64,000 nt of DNA from Gillisella vitis (GCF_001541345.2 NZ_LMVL02000006.1:275416-339415), one strand, 5' to 3'; positions 1 through 8,566 are shown, numbered from the stretch's first letter. Program-made: numbers and translations. The notes: generated by a model from the letters alone, not told the origin.

Positions 1-232
1 TGATTGTCTCAAAATCCTCGCGCGGCTTGGCCAATCCCTTGACCAGCACATAACTTCCGATCGCCATCATGATGACGCAGAGGGACTTTGGCAGGAAGCC
101 GGGTCCCATCATTGCAGGCGAGCCGAAAGTCAGGTCTCGCCCGGCCCAAAGGCCGAGCGCTCCCAGCGCGATCAACAGGCAACCGGCCAGGATATCAGGC
201 AAGTCCCGCTGTTTTGCGCGCCCCGATATCAT
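1..232 (-). CDS. tctB: TctB-family small permease subunit, partial (N-terminal 77 residues)
   Basis: Reads leftward off the window edge from an ATG at 232. The 77 visible residues begin MISGRAKQRDLPDILAG, followed by one hydrophobic segment (about residues 13-28), a short loop ending in GPGFLP and the start of a second hydrophobic segment (about 50-65). This is the usual start of the small four-helix membrane subunit of tripartite tricarboxylate transporters. The start codon overlaps the stop of the upstream binding-protein gene in an ATGA junction, so the two are translationally coupled. The large TctA subunit is expected just beyond the left edge. The family call rests on the partner gene and membrane pattern; substrate unknown. 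Confidence 0.75.
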   Translation of the reverse strand, partial: MISGRAKQRDLPDILAGCLLIALGALGLWAGRDLTFGSPAMMGPGFLPKSLCVIMMAIGSYVLVKGLAKPREDFETI

Positions 233-1188
233 TGCTGCACCCAAGGCGTTTCGTTCCAGATTTTCTGGAAGCGTTCAAGGCGCACCGGCATGGCCTTTTC
301 CCAATCAGGACCACTCAAATAGGCAAGCGGAAGCGCCAGCTTCTTGGCCTGTTCCTGAAATTTTGGGTTGTCGAGGGTTGCCTTTACCGCCGCCGACATC
401 CTGTCTGAGATCTTGACCGGGACGTCGCGCGGCGCAGCAATGCCCCGTTCGGACGTCATCTCGACATTGAAACCGGATTCAATCGCTGTCGGAACATCCG
501 GAAGCTGTGGCGAGCGCTCGGTGCCGAACGTTGCGATCATCCGCAGGCCCGACGTGTCATTGCCGGCAAATTCGCTAACGTTCAAGCCGCCGCCAGTGAC
601 CTGAGATCCGAGAATGGCTGTGCGGGTCTCTCCGGCGCCGTTGAACGGAATGTGAGTGATCTTGGTTCCGGTTTCCGACCCCAGGATGATCATCGCGAGA
701 TGGTCATCGGTGCCAATGCCCGAAGAGCCGAAGGACACCGCGCCGGGGTTGGCCTTGGCAGCCGCGACGAAGTCCGCGATCGTCGTGATCTTGGAGGACT
801 GCGGCACCACGATCGCAGCCGGATCATCAACGATGCGGGCGATCGGCTTGATGGTCTTCGGATCGTAGCCCAGTTTGCGCTGCACCTGCATGGAGAGGAA
901 GCCCGGGGTGTTGATGTAGGAGAAGGTATAGCCGTCCGGCTTCGCCTTTGAGAGCGCCGTATAGGCTATCTCGCCGGAAGCACCCGGACGGTTTTCAATC
1001 ACAATATCAGCGCCCAATTCCTTCTCGAGAAAGGGTTCCATAGCCCGCGCCATCACATCAGTGCTGCCGCCGGGGGCGAATGCAACAATCATCTGGATCG
1101 GGCGGTCATTTGGCCATTCCGCGTGCGCAGAGCCACACGCGGCAAGGATCGTACTCGCCGACAGCGCGGCAATTTTCAGAGTTCGCAT
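229..1188 (-). CDS. Tripartite tricarboxylate transporter substrate-binding protein (TctC/Bug family)
   Basis: Periplasmic receptor of a TctABC secondary importer for organic acids. The 319-residue product is full length for the Bug family. It opens with a signal sequence (MRTLKIAALSASTILAACGSAHA); LAAC also fits a lipobox, so it may be either a lipoprotein or cleaved after AHA. The mature part starts WPNDRPIQMIVAFAPGGSTDVMAR, the strongly conserved first binding loop of the family, and has the second motif IENRPGASGEIAY near residue 62. A GGGAGG ribosome site lies upstream of the ATG at 1188. It is transcribed with tctB and lies downstream of the IclR gene on the same strand. The neighbouring hydroxyacid enzymes suggest a hydroxy- or oxo-carboxylate ligand, which is inference. 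Confidence 0.9.
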   Translation of the reverse strand: MRTLKIAALSASTILAACGSAHAEWPNDRPIQMIVAFAPGGSTDVMARAMEPFLEKELGADIVIENRPGASGEIAYTALSKAKPDGYTFSYINTPGFLSMQVQRKLGYDPKTIKPIARIVDDPAAIVVPQSSKITTIADFVAAAKANPGAVSFGSSGIGTDDHLAMIILGSETGTKITHIPFNGAGETRTAILGSQVTGGGLNVSEFAGNDTSGLRMIATFGTERSPQLPDVPTAIESGFNVEMTSERGIAAPRDVPVKISDRMSAAVKATLDNPKFQEQAKKLALPLAYLSGPDWEKAMPVRLERFQKIWNETPWVQQ

Positions 1189-1237
1189 ACGTAGGTTCCT
1201 CCCTGGAACGATGTGCGGGCCCCGGACCCGCTCAAAA

Positions 1238-1933
1238 CTAAACCGGGTCTCCTCCCATAGCCGCAGTCAGCTTCTGCGCGGCCACCTGAAGTATCTGAAG
1301 ATTTTTTGCGATTGCCTCTTGGGTGAAACGCGGCGTCGGCCCGGTCAAAGCCATGGACCCAAACAGCTTGTGTCCATCACGAAACACCGGCACGGCGATG
1401 CTTGCGACCTGAGGGTCACGTTCGCCTTGGGTCGCATAAAACCCGCGTTGGCGTATCTCGTCGTAAATGGCACCAGACGCGCCGGAAAAGGCCAGAATGA
1501 TGCGACCGGGCGCACCGCGGTCGAGCGGCAAAGTGTCGCCAATGCGGGCCGTGTGGCGGATGGATTGCGTTGAATCATGCCGATGCAGGCAAACCCGGAC
1601 ATCACCTTCCTTGACATAGATGGCGGCGCTTTCGCCGCTTGCATCGCTGATTTCGGCCAGCAGCGGCTCAACGACAGCGGAGGACTTGAAAGTCGACTGG
1701 TAAAGCGCGCCTAACCGGACAAGCTTGGGCCCAAGGCGCCAGCTGCCATCATCGTTGCGAATGAGCATGGAGGATTTGGCCAGCGATCGCGCGATGCGAA
1801 GCGCAGTCGATTTGTCAAGTTCTGTCCGGCGCGCAAGCTCTCCGAGCGTCAGCGAGTAATCAAGCTCACTAAACGCTTCGAGCAGCGACACGGCCCTTTC
1901 GACAGCCACAACACCTGATGAATTTCCTGGCAC
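1238..1933 (-). CDS. IclR-family transcriptional regulator
   Basis: A 231-residue protein of normal IclR length. Residues 9-70 form the winged helix-turn-helix (VERAVSLLEAF, LTLGELARRTELDKSTALRI), and the rest is the GAF-like effector domain, including a conserved C-terminal segment with IAVPVF (residues about 180-185). IclR proteins usually repress or activate carboxylic or aromatic acid catabolic genes in response to the substrate. It sits between the tct genes on its own strand and the divergent hydroxyacid dehydrogenase. The 132-base divergent gap contains a perfect GTTGTAC palindrome, the likely operator. It therefore probably controls itself, tctCB and the dehydrogenase-aldolase pair. 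Confidence 0.9.
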   Translation of the reverse strand: MPGNSSGVVAVERAVSLLEAFSELDYSLTLGELARRTELDKSTALRIARSLAKSSMLIRNDDGSWRLGPKLVRLGALYQSTFKSSAVVEPLLAEISDASGESAAIYVKEGDVRVCLHRHDSTQSIRHTARIGDTLPLDRGAPGRIILAFSGASGAIYDEIRQRGFYATQGERDPQVASIAVPVFRDGHKLFGSMALTGPTPRFTQEAIAKNLQILQVAAQKLTAAMGGDPV

Positions 1934-1958
1934 TTGGTAACCTCCCGTGAAAAGAACT

Positions 1959-1975
1959 GTTGTACTAGGTACAAC
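1959..1975. promoter_or_regulatory. Candidate IclR operator
   Basis: Perfect inverted repeat GTTGTAC-TAG-GTACAAC in the divergent gap between the iclR-type gene and the hydroxyacid dehydrogenase. A further half-site-like TTAGTACAAT follows at about 1985-1994. Position and symmetry fit a dimeric IclR site; binding by this protein is inference. Confidence 0.55.
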
Positions 1976-2065
1976 GTCTTTTCATTTAGTACAATACCCG
2001 ATAATAGGCATTCGTCAACAGTGGCGGAACTGCTCCGCATCCAACCAAGAAACCGGGAGGTTTTC

Positions 2066-3082
2066 ATGAGTGATACCAGCGAGTTGCCGAAAGCAACGCA
2101 GCACAATACGTCGGCAGGAGCGGCGGCTTCTGTGCTGATAACAGGTGCGCAACTCGCGCCGGAAGCTGGAGAATTGCTGGAAAGATTCTCGATCAAGGCG
2201 ATTTATGCCGACGGCTATAGCGGGTCGGAAAAACTTGCCCAGTTGGCGGCGGACCATCAGGTTGACGCCATCCTGGTACGTCAGGGCCAAATTTCCGAGA
2301 CGGTTATTTCGGCCTCTCCCAGACTGCGCGTCATTGCAAAACATGGAAGCGGCGTTGACAACATCGATCTCGGCTCAGCGACTGCACACGGCATACCGGT
2401 GTTGCGGGCGCTTGCCGCCAATGCGCAGTCGGTCGCTGAACTCGCCTTAACGTTGGCCCTGACGGCGATGAAAGATATCAATCTGCTCAATACAGCAGTG
2501 AAAGGCGGAAATTGGCCAAAGACCAAATATGTCGGTCGCGACATAGCTGGCGCTTGTTTCGGTATTGTCGGCTTCGGAGAAATCGGCCGGCGTGCAGCCA
2601 GGCTTGCCCGGGGCATTGGCATGGAAACGCTGGCCTATGACCCTTTCGCTTCGGATGCCGAGGGAACACGGGTGACCAGCGATCTCAATGAGGTCTTATC
2701 GACCAGCGACATCGTCAGCCTGCATTGCCCGCTTACCCCTGAAACTCATCATCTGATCAACAGCGACCGCCTCGGCCTGATGAAACCAACCGCCTTCCTG
2801 GTCAACACCTCGCGTGGCGCGGTGGTCGACGAAGCGGCTCTTTTCGAGGTTTTGAGCAGGGGGGGAATCGCGGGCGCGGCCCTCGACAGTTTCGAAGAGG
2901 AGCCACCAAGGGCCGACCACCCCTTGTGGAGCCTGCCGAACCTGATCGCCACGCCGCATGTTGGTGGCGCAAGCCGATCGGCTCTCAGAAACATGGCGGT
3001 GCAAAGCGCCCAGCACATTGTCGATGTGCTGACGGGCCAGGAATTCGATCGCCGCGCGCTCGCCAACCGGGACTTGGCCTGA
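2066..3082 (+). CDS. D-2-hydroxyacid dehydrogenase (phosphoglycerate dehydrogenase-like)
   Basis: NAD-dependent oxidoreductase of the D-isomer 2-hydroxyacid dehydrogenase family, 338 residues. The start at 2066 is chosen because GGGAGG precedes it by five bases; the open frame runs further upstream but through the operator. The Rossmann motif GFGEIG is at residues 169-174. Catalytic residues are visible as Arg250 (VNTSRGAVVD), Glu in DSFEEEPP (about 278) and His298 (TPHVGG). There is no C-terminal ACT domain, so it is a short catabolic-type enzyme rather than a regulated SerA. It is followed after 33 bases by an RraA-like aldolase gene. Likely role: oxidising a hydroxyacid imported by the adjacent Tct system; exact substrate unknown. 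Confidence 0.85.
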   Translation: MSDTSELPKATQHNTSAGAAASVLITGAQLAPEAGELLERFSIKAIYADGYSGSEKLAQLAADHQVDAILVRQGQISETVISASPRLRVIAKHGSGVDNIDLGSATAHGIPVLRALAANAQSVAELALTLALTAMKDINLLNTAVKGGNWPKTKYVGRDIAGACFGIVGFGEIGRRAARLARGIGMETLAYDPFASDAEGTRVTSDLNEVLSTSDIVSLHCPLTPETHHLINSDRLGLMKPTAFLVNTSRGAVVDEAALFEVLSRGGIAGAALDSFEEEPPRADHPLWSLPNLIATPHVGGASRSALRNMAVQSAQHIVDVLTGQEFDRRALANRDLA

Positions 3083-3115
3083 CGCCCAACATCACACTTC
3101 AACGGAGGACATAAG

Positions 3116-3790
3116 ATGCTTGGTTTTAAAGTCTGCAAACGCAAGGAAACAGTCACAAGGGAGTGGGTCAAAAAATTTGCGCAGCTTCCTGTCGCCAATC
3201 TGAGTGATGTCATGTCACGTATGACGGCCGGCGGCGCGCCATTGCGGCCATTCTATACCGGCGCACGGATGGTCGGCCCCGCGATCACAGTCAAGGCGCG
3301 TCCCGGCGACAACCTGATGGTCCACAAGGCACTCGACATCGCCGAGCCAGGTGACGTTGTGGTGGTCGATGCCGGTGGCGACCTGACCAATGCGATCATT
3401 GGAGAGTTGATGGTTGCCCACGCCGCACAGCGAGGATTGGGTGGCATCGTGATTTTCGGCGCGATCCGCGACAGCGCGGAAATTCAGGCGGGTTCGTTTC
3501 CGGTCTTTGCGGCTGGCGTGACCCATCGCGGCCCTTACAAGGATGGACCGGGCGAGGTGAATGTGCCCATCGCCATCAACGGCATGGTGATCCAGCCGGG
3601 CGACCTCATCTGCGGCGACCCCGATGGCTTGCTGTCTGTGCCAGCGGACTTGGTAGGGGAAGTCTACACTGCGGCCTCCAAGAAACACGAGGCAGAAACC
3701 AGGCAGATGGAAAACATCAAGCTCGGCAAGAATGACCGAACCTGGGTTGATGCCACACTTGCCAGACTCGGTTGCACGATTGAACTTTGA
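3116..3790 (+). CDS. RraA-like family protein, probable 4-hydroxy-4-methyl-2-oxoglutarate aldolase / oxaloacetate decarboxylase type
   Basis: 224 residues, starting 10 bases after a GGAGG site. It shows the features of the RraA/HMG-aldolase fold: Gly96 in GELMVAHAAQRG, then GAIRDSAE with Arg118-Asp119 and Glu122, the residues that bind pyruvate and the divalent metal in class II pyruvate aldolases of this family. A GDPDGLLSVP segment (usually GDxDGV) lies near residue 190. True RraA RNase E inhibitors lack the aldolase residues, so an enzyme is more likely than a regulator. Co-transcribed with the hydroxyacid dehydrogenase, it may split or decarboxylate the oxo-acid product. Annotated substrates in this family are often unreliable. 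Confidence 0.8.
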   Translation: MLGFKVCKRKETVTREWVKKFAQLPVANLSDVMSRMTAGGAPLRPFYTGARMVGPAITVKARPGDNLMVHKALDIAEPGDVVVVDAGGDLTNAIIGELMVAHAAQRGLGGIVIFGAIRDSAEIQAGSFPVFAAGVTHRGPYKDGPGEVNVPIAINGMVIQPGDLICGDPDGLLSVPADLVGEVYTAASKKHEAETRQMENIKLGKNDRTWVDATLARLGCTIEL

Positions 3791-3848
3791 TTGACGCAGA
3801 TGCGCGATCTGGCGCCGTGCATTCCCGCGATGCCAGGCGTTGCAATCA

Positions 3849-4925
3849 TCACTCCGTCTTGCGTGCCGCAGAGATAATGGCGGCAAACAGATTGAGATCA
3901 GCCATGGACTCTGATGGTGGCGTTCGGTTTTCGCCACCTTGCGTGACCGCCGCATGAAAGGCTCTCAACTCGACATCAAACGGGTCTTGATAAAAAGGGC
4001 CAAGCCGGGTGAGGCTGTTATCGTGATCCGTTGAATTCTGAACTTCCAGCACCATTGGCAGATTGCGGATGTAAGGGGTTGGATATTCGAAGGCCAGACG
4101 ATTGTAGCGGGAGTTGATCTCGAAACCCGCTTCAAAGCGCACGACATCGCCGATCATGCATTCATAAATTGCGGTAAAATGACCGTAGTCAAAGAGTGCT
4201 GTGATCTGGCTGCCACCCTGCTTGATCTCGGCGGCAATCACGCGCTTGGGACTGCCCAGCAGATCCCGCATCGCCGAGAGGGAATGAGAGGACAGCCCTG
4301 TCAGCACAGAATACGCCGTCTGAAGGTCAGCGGGTGCATTCGGGCCAAGCACGCTGTCCATCATCGCGCCGCGCAACTGACGGCTTTCCTCTATAAGGCT
4401 TGCCGGAATATCGCCGTTGGGTGTGACAACCGTGTCTGTCTGGCGAAAATACCAGGGGCCTTCGCAGATGACATCTCGAACACGAACATAGGTTATGTCG
4501 GAAAAAGCTGGCAATCGCTTTTTCGCCTCCACAAACGCCGGTGCAAATCGGCGCATATAGCCAACCATGGCAACGCAATCCGTCTGTTCCACCACTTCAC
4601 TGAGTGCGGTGAGGTCTTCCATCGTCAAGCAGCAGGGCTTTTCAATCAAAACATGCTTATCAGCTTTCAGGGCCGCACGGGCATGACGGCCATGGTATTG
4701 GTCCGGGCTCATGATCAGAATTGCATCAATATCCGGTGACGCAACCATCGCATCGACACTGTCAAATACGCGCTCAATGCTCCACCGTGTCGAAATCGAC
4801 TGGGCCACGCCGGGGGACGGATCGTAAGCGCCTGCAAGTGTGAACATTTCGGTCAGTCTCTGCAAAATCGGCAGATGGATCAACTGCGCCACTTCTCCAA
4901 GCCCAACAAGACCAAGTCTCACCAT
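3849..4925 (-). CDS. Gfo/Idh/MocA-family oxidoreductase
   Basis: NAD(P)-dependent sugar or cyclitol dehydrogenase, 358 residues. The N-terminal Rossmann domain has GLVGLGEVAQ (residues 5-14) and the diagnostic EKP motif (VLIEKPCCLT, near residue 95). The C-terminal alpha/beta domain carries the substrate site. It is transcribed divergently from the sugar-isomerase gene across a 266-base AT-rich gap. Its 3' end converges with the RraA-like gene 58 bases away. Together with the isomerase, ROK regulator, importer and alpha-mannosidase it probably belongs to one carbohydrate-use module. Exact substrate unknown. Confidence 0.88.
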   Translation of the reverse strand: MVRLGLVGLGEVAQLIHLPILQRLTEMFTLAGAYDPSPGVAQSISTRWSIERVFDSVDAMVASPDIDAILIMSPDQYHGRHARAALKADKHVLIEKPCCLTMEDLTALSEVVEQTDCVAMVGYMRRFAPAFVEAKKRLPAFSDITYVRVRDVICEGPWYFRQTDTVVTPNGDIPASLIEESRQLRGAMMDSVLGPNAPADLQTAYSVLTGLSSHSLSAMRDLLGSPKRVIAAEIKQGGSQITALFDYGHFTAIYECMIGDVVRFEAGFEINSRYNRLAFEYPTPYIRNLPMVLEVQNSTDHDNSLTRLGPFYQDPFDVELRAFHAAVTQGGENRTPPSESMADLNLFAAIISAARKTE

Positions 4926-5128
4926 AGGATTTCCCGCTTTCGACCAGCTTTTAAGATGCGATAGATATCTAATTGCACATTAAATACACAATAATGATTA
5001 TATCAAGGGATGCTTTGCCGAAAAAGCGCGGTTCCGGCGATGGATTTTGAGAGCGAAAACAGCTTAATGATTGAATTCGCTTTATTTTGCTCGATTTTAA
5101 AGAAAATAGCATTTTTGACGTGGCGCTC

Positions 5129-5142
5129 TTTCGATTTCGAAA
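5129..5142. promoter_or_regulatory. Small palindrome in the divergent oxidoreductase/isomerase promoter region
   Basis: TTTCGA-TT-TCGAAA inverted repeat inside the 266-base gap between the divergent Gfo/Idh and isomerase genes. A TTGACG (5115-5120) just before it could be a -35 element, though no good -10 follows. It is a candidate site for the ROK regulator encoded downstream; symmetry and position are the only evidence. Confidence 0.3.
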
Positions 5143-5191
5143 CAGATCAATTAAGGTGTCGCTGTAGATTTAATAATCGATGGAGTCGACT

Positions 5192-6058
5192 ATGAAGCTT
5201 GCGACAGCGCCCGACGCCTGGGGCGTTTGGTATGCAGACGATCCGCGGCAGACCCCTTGGGAGCGCTATCTGGACGAGGTGAGAGACTCCGGCTTTACAG
5301 CGACAGAGACCGGACCTTGGGGCTATCTGCCCACCGATCCGTCTCATTTGACGGATGCTCTCGGTAGCCGTGGATTGAGCGTATGCGGATCAGCGCTCGT
5401 ACACCTGCTTGCTCCCACGGATGCAATGGAAACCCTTCGACCCAGACTTGAGCAGACCTGCGGTCTGCTGAAAGCCATGAAGGCTGAGTGGGTGGTGCTG
5501 ATGGATGATTCAGACCTGCCTCAGCCCGGCAAAAGCCGCGCGCTTTCCCCACAAGACTGGGCATCAATGATCCGCAACGTCAAGGAAGCGGCCCATTATG
5601 TCACTGAAGAGCATGGACTATCCTTCGTTTTTCATCCGCATGTTGGCTCCGGCGTGGAAACGGAGGCCGAAGTCATCCGCCTGCTGGAAGAAACGGCAGA
5701 AGATAGCGTTGGGCTTTGCTTCGATTTTGGTCATCATGCCTATACCGGTGCCGATGCCGTGGCCTTTATGAAGCGCTATGCGGACCGTATTCCCTATTAC
5801 CACTTCAAGAATGTTGATCCCGTTTTGCTGGCGCACATACGCCAAAACAACATTAACTTCATTGAGGGCTTCCAGTCGGGCGTTATGTGCGAACTGGACA
5901 AGGGCATGGTGGATTTTGCAGAGGTTCGGGATTTTCTTGCAACCCGTGGGTTTGATGGCTATGCCGTTTATGAACAGGATATGTATCCCTGCCCTCCGGA
6001 GAAGCCCTTTCCGATTGCGCGCCACAACCGGCAGGTCTTGCGTGAGCTTGGGATTTAA
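5192..6058 (+). CDS. Sugar phosphate isomerase/epimerase family (xylose isomerase-like TIM barrel)
   Basis: 288 residues from the ATG at 5192, which has GGAG six bases upstream; an in-frame ATG at 5180 overlaps that site and is less likely. The protein resembles the AP-endonuclease-2/IolE-type TIM barrels. Visible metal-site segments are VFHPHVGSGVET (His pair), CFDFGHHAYTG (Asp-His) and a late GYAVYEQDMYP with a Glu-Gln-Asp cluster. These proteins isomerise or dehydrate sugars and inositols. It is followed after 46 bases by the ROK gene on the same strand, so they probably share a transcript. Substrate cannot be told from sequence. Confidence 0.82.
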   Translation: MKLATAPDAWGVWYADDPRQTPWERYLDEVRDSGFTATETGPWGYLPTDPSHLTDALGSRGLSVCGSALVHLLAPTDAMETLRPRLEQTCGLLKAMKAEWVVLMDDSDLPQPGKSRALSPQDWASMIRNVKEAAHYVTEEHGLSFVFHPHVGSGVETEAEVIRLLEETAEDSVGLCFDFGHHAYTGADAVAFMKRYADRIPYYHFKNVDPVLLAHIRQNNINFIEGFQSGVMCELDKGMVDFAEVRDFLATRGFDGYAVYEQDMYPCPPEKPFPIARHNRQVLRELGI

Positions 6059-6104
6059 CATCCATACCGAGAGTGGCGTGCGACAATAGGACGAAGGAAC
6101 AGCC

Positions 6105-7382
6105 GTGACACTTCTGGATCGGTTTGATGGAGGCTTTGCCCGGGACGGTGAGGACATCATTGCGGGCAGCCGGATTGAAGATGCCCGCATTCACAATCGT
6201 CGTCTGGTGTTTGAAACCATTTTTCAACGCGGCCCCATCAGCCGGGTGGAGATTTCAGCCATTGTCGGGCTGAAGCCCCAAACTATTTCGTCCATCACCC
6301 GCGAATTGCTTGAGCAGGAATTGATCGTCGAGGCCGGACGCTCCTCCGGTCTTCGCGGTCAGCCGCAAATCTATCTCGAGGCCAATGCCGAGGCGGGCTT
6401 TTCAATCGGGGTCCACCTGGATCAGAACCAGTGTCATATTCTGGTGTTTGATCTGAAACGGCAGGAACGCGCCCGCAAGTCAATGCGGTGCGATACGGCA
6501 AACCCCGACGTGACCGTGCGGATGCTGGCGCAAACCATAACAACATTGTTGCACGACAATGCCCTGCCTGCGGAACGGATCTGGGGCCTTGGTCTGGTAC
6601 TGCCCACATTCGGCTCCGATGTCTATGATTTCGATTTTTCCATGCAGCATTGGGAGGCCTGGCGCGATGCATCCTTTGCCGAAGACCTGCAACGCCTGAC
6701 CGGCTTTGCCGTATTGGTCGAGAATGACGGTACGGCAGCCGCCATTGGCGAGCGCCTTCACCGCCACGATGCACAGGAGGCGTCGTTTGCCTATTTCTAT
6801 ATCGGCCATGGTGCCGGTGCTGGGCTGATTATTGATGGTTATCCCTTCAAGGGTGTTGGCGGAAATGCCGGCGAAATCGGGCTGTTGCCCATCCTTGGCC
6901 TTGGTGCCAATCCGGTCTGGCCGGATAATCCCGGCAGCCCTGTTCCCAGTAACCCAGTTCAAGGTGGGGTTCTCTCGATTGGCGGGCTTGCTAGCGCCTG
7001 CGGCCTATCGGAACTGTCGATGGACGAGCAGAGCATTTTGCACCTGCTGGAGCGGCGTGATCATAGGTTGATGGATTGGCTGGCGTCTGCGGCCAGTGTG
7101 CTACGTGATGTCTGCGCTGTTATAGAAGTGATGTTCGATCCTGGCTTTATTGCCGTGGGCGGCGCTTTGCCGCGCGCGCTGGTGGAACGGCTGGTGGATC
7201 GCGCCTATCCGTTACGCCCCACGCCATCGGCCCGGCGTGACCGGGCCTTGCCACGGCTTTTGCCAGCAACGCTGATCGAGGATGCGGCGGTGACGGGAGC
7301 TGCTATGCTACCGATTTTTGTCACCACCAGCCATAATTTCCGCCATCTCTATTTCCGGCAGATTCTCGCAGACGACAGGTAA
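6105..7382 (+). CDS. ROK-family transcriptional regulator (NagC/Mlc type)
   Basis: 425 residues starting at GTG 6105 behind AAGGA. An N-terminal winged helix-turn-helix (residues 28-85, VGLKPQTISSITRELLEQ) is joined to a ROK sugar-kinase-like domain with the motif IGHGAGAGLIIDG then KGVGGNAGEIGL. The Cys-rich zinc motif typical of NagC/Mlc (CxCGxxGC) is not present; the equivalent stretch reads GGLASACG. ROK regulators repress sugar uptake genes until an inducing sugar binds. It lies downstream of the isomerase and tail-to-tail, four bases apart, with the ABC ATPase gene. Likely targets are the divergent promoters near 5.0 and 11.5 kb, which is inference. Confidence 0.88.
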   Translation: MTLLDRFDGGFARDGEDIIAGSRIEDARIHNRRLVFETIFQRGPISRVEISAIVGLKPQTISSITRELLEQELIVEAGRSSGLRGQPQIYLEANAEAGFSIGVHLDQNQCHILVFDLKRQERARKSMRCDTANPDVTVRMLAQTITTLLHDNALPAERIWGLGLVLPTFGSDVYDFDFSMQHWEAWRDASFAEDLQRLTGFAVLVENDGTAAAIGERLHRHDAQEASFAYFYIGHGAGAGLIIDGYPFKGVGGNAGEIGLLPILGLGANPVWPDNPGSPVPSNPVQGGVLSIGGLASACGLSELSMDEQSILHLLERRDHRLMDWLASAASVLRDVCAVIEVMFDPGFIAVGGALPRALVERLVDRAYPLRPTPSARRDRALPRLLPATLIEDAAVTGAAMLPIFVTTSHNFRHLYFRQILADDR

Positions 7383-7385
7383 TCG

Positions 7386-8429
7386 TTATGCAGGCCCTGC
7401 ATGATGCACCGCCTTGTTATCACGAAACACCGTGTAGCGGGCGACAACGGGTGTGTAGAACACCCCTTCCTTGATATCGGCATCTTTTGGTGTCTGAACT
7501 TTCCAGACGGTGCCATCCTGCGCCTGCGCCTCGATCTTGAGGAAAGAGCCGTAATTGACAATGCGCCGCACACACGCTCCTTGCGTGCCACCTGATGGCG
7601 ACAGGACAATATCTTCAGGCCGCACCGTTAACAGTGCCTCGCCCGTCTCAATCGGCGCATCAATGGCAACGCCACCCAGATGTGCCCGACCTTGATCGAT
7701 CTGAATGACATGGCAATTCATATCGCCAATAAAGCTGGCAACGAAGGGCGAATTGGGCGTTGAATAAATCTCACGGGGCGTGCCCACTTGTTCAATCCGC
7801 CCCATGCTCATCACCACAATCCGGTCGGCAACGGAGAGCGCTTCATCCTGACCATGGGTCACGAACACGGTGGTAATGCCGAGTTTCTTCTGGATTTGCC
7901 GCACTTCTTCGCGCAAACGGTCGCGCAAGTGTTGGTCAAGGCTGGCAAAAGGCTCATCCATCAGCAGAATTTTCGGCTCCAGTACCACGCAGCGGGCAAT
8001 GGCAACGCGCTGGCGCTGGCCACCGGACAGATGCGCCGGAAGGCGCTTGCCATAATCCGCCAATCCCACCATGGCCAAGGCATCGGACACCTTCCGGGCA
8101 ATCTCGGCCTTGGGCAGGCCGCGCAGCGTCAGGCCAAAGGCAATGTTTTCAAACACGGTCATGTGTTGCCACAGGGCGTGGCTCTGAAAGACCATCGCGG
8201 TTGGGCGTTTCTCTGGCGGCGTGCGTGCGACATCCACGCCATCAATCAGCACCTTGCCGCCGGATGGCGTCTCGAACCCGCCAATAATGCGCAGCAATGT
8301 CGATTTTCCCGAGCCGGATGGGCCGAGAAGGCAAACCAGTTCACCGTCATCAATCGTGACCGACAAAGGCTCAATCGCGGTGACGATGGAATAGTTCTTC
8401 GAGACGTTTTCGAGGGCGAGTGTGGACAT
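7386..8429 (-). CDS. ABC transporter ATP-binding protein (PotA/FbpC-like)
   Basis: Energy-coupling ATPase of the four-gene importer, 347 residues from ATG 8429; the open frame extends 10 codons further but MSTLALENVSKNY is the natural family start. Walker A GPSGSGKST is at residues 36-44, signature LSGGQRQR at 134-141, Walker B ILLMDEP at 154-160 and the switch His in VTHGQDEAL. A C-terminal TOBE domain (TVRPEDIVLS, near 275) is typical of the MalK/PotA/FbpC group. It is the last gene of its operon, separated from the permease gene by a 137-base spacer that holds a RIME-like repeat and a strong hairpin. Confidence 0.9.
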   Translation of the reverse strand: MSTLALENVSKNYSIVTAIEPLSVTIDDGELVCLLGPSGSGKSTLLRIIGGFETPSGGKVLIDGVDVARTPPEKRPTAMVFQSHALWQHMTVFENIAFGLTLRGLPKAEIARKVSDALAMVGLADYGKRLPAHLSGGQRQRVAIARCVVLEPKILLMDEPFASLDQHLRDRLREEVRQIQKKLGITTVFVTHGQDEALSVADRIVVMSMGRIEQVGTPREIYSTPNSPFVASFIGDMNCHVIQIDQGRAHLGGVAIDAPIETGEALLTVRPEDIVLSPSGGTQGACVRRIVNYGSFLKIEAQAQDGTVWKVQTPKDADIKEGVFYTPVVARYTVFRDNKAVHHAGPA

Positions 8430-8455
8430 GCGTTCAGTGTCTTTCTCGAAAAAGA

Positions 8456-8501
8456 GCATCGGACCGAAAAGTGGAAATCGGTTTTCGGATCAATCCGATG
8501 C
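8456..8501. repeat. RIME-like intergenic palindromic repeat
   Basis: Nested palindrome with outer arms GCATCGGA (8456-8463) and TCCGATGC (8494-8501), and inner arms around ACCGAAAA and GGTTTTCGG. Composition and arms match the short dispersed intergenic mosaic elements common in Rhizobiaceae. It lies inside the importer operon, between the inner permease and ATPase genes. Confidence 0.55.
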
Positions 8502-8515
8502 ATAAACAAGGACTT

Positions 8516-8556
8516 CCAGTGTCTGTCAGGTTCAATCTGAACCTGACAGACACTGG
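8516..8556. repeat. Perfect 19-bp inverted repeat, operon-internal hairpin
   Basis: Arms at 8516-8534 (CCAGTGTCTGTCAGGTTCA) and 8538-8556 are perfectly complementary around a 3-base loop. It begins 11 bases past the permease stop on the minus transcript. There is no T tract in either direction, so it is better read as an mRNA-processing or stabilising hairpin, or a partial attenuator, than a full terminator. Confidence 0.65.
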
Positions 8557-8566
8557 GTTTGAATCA

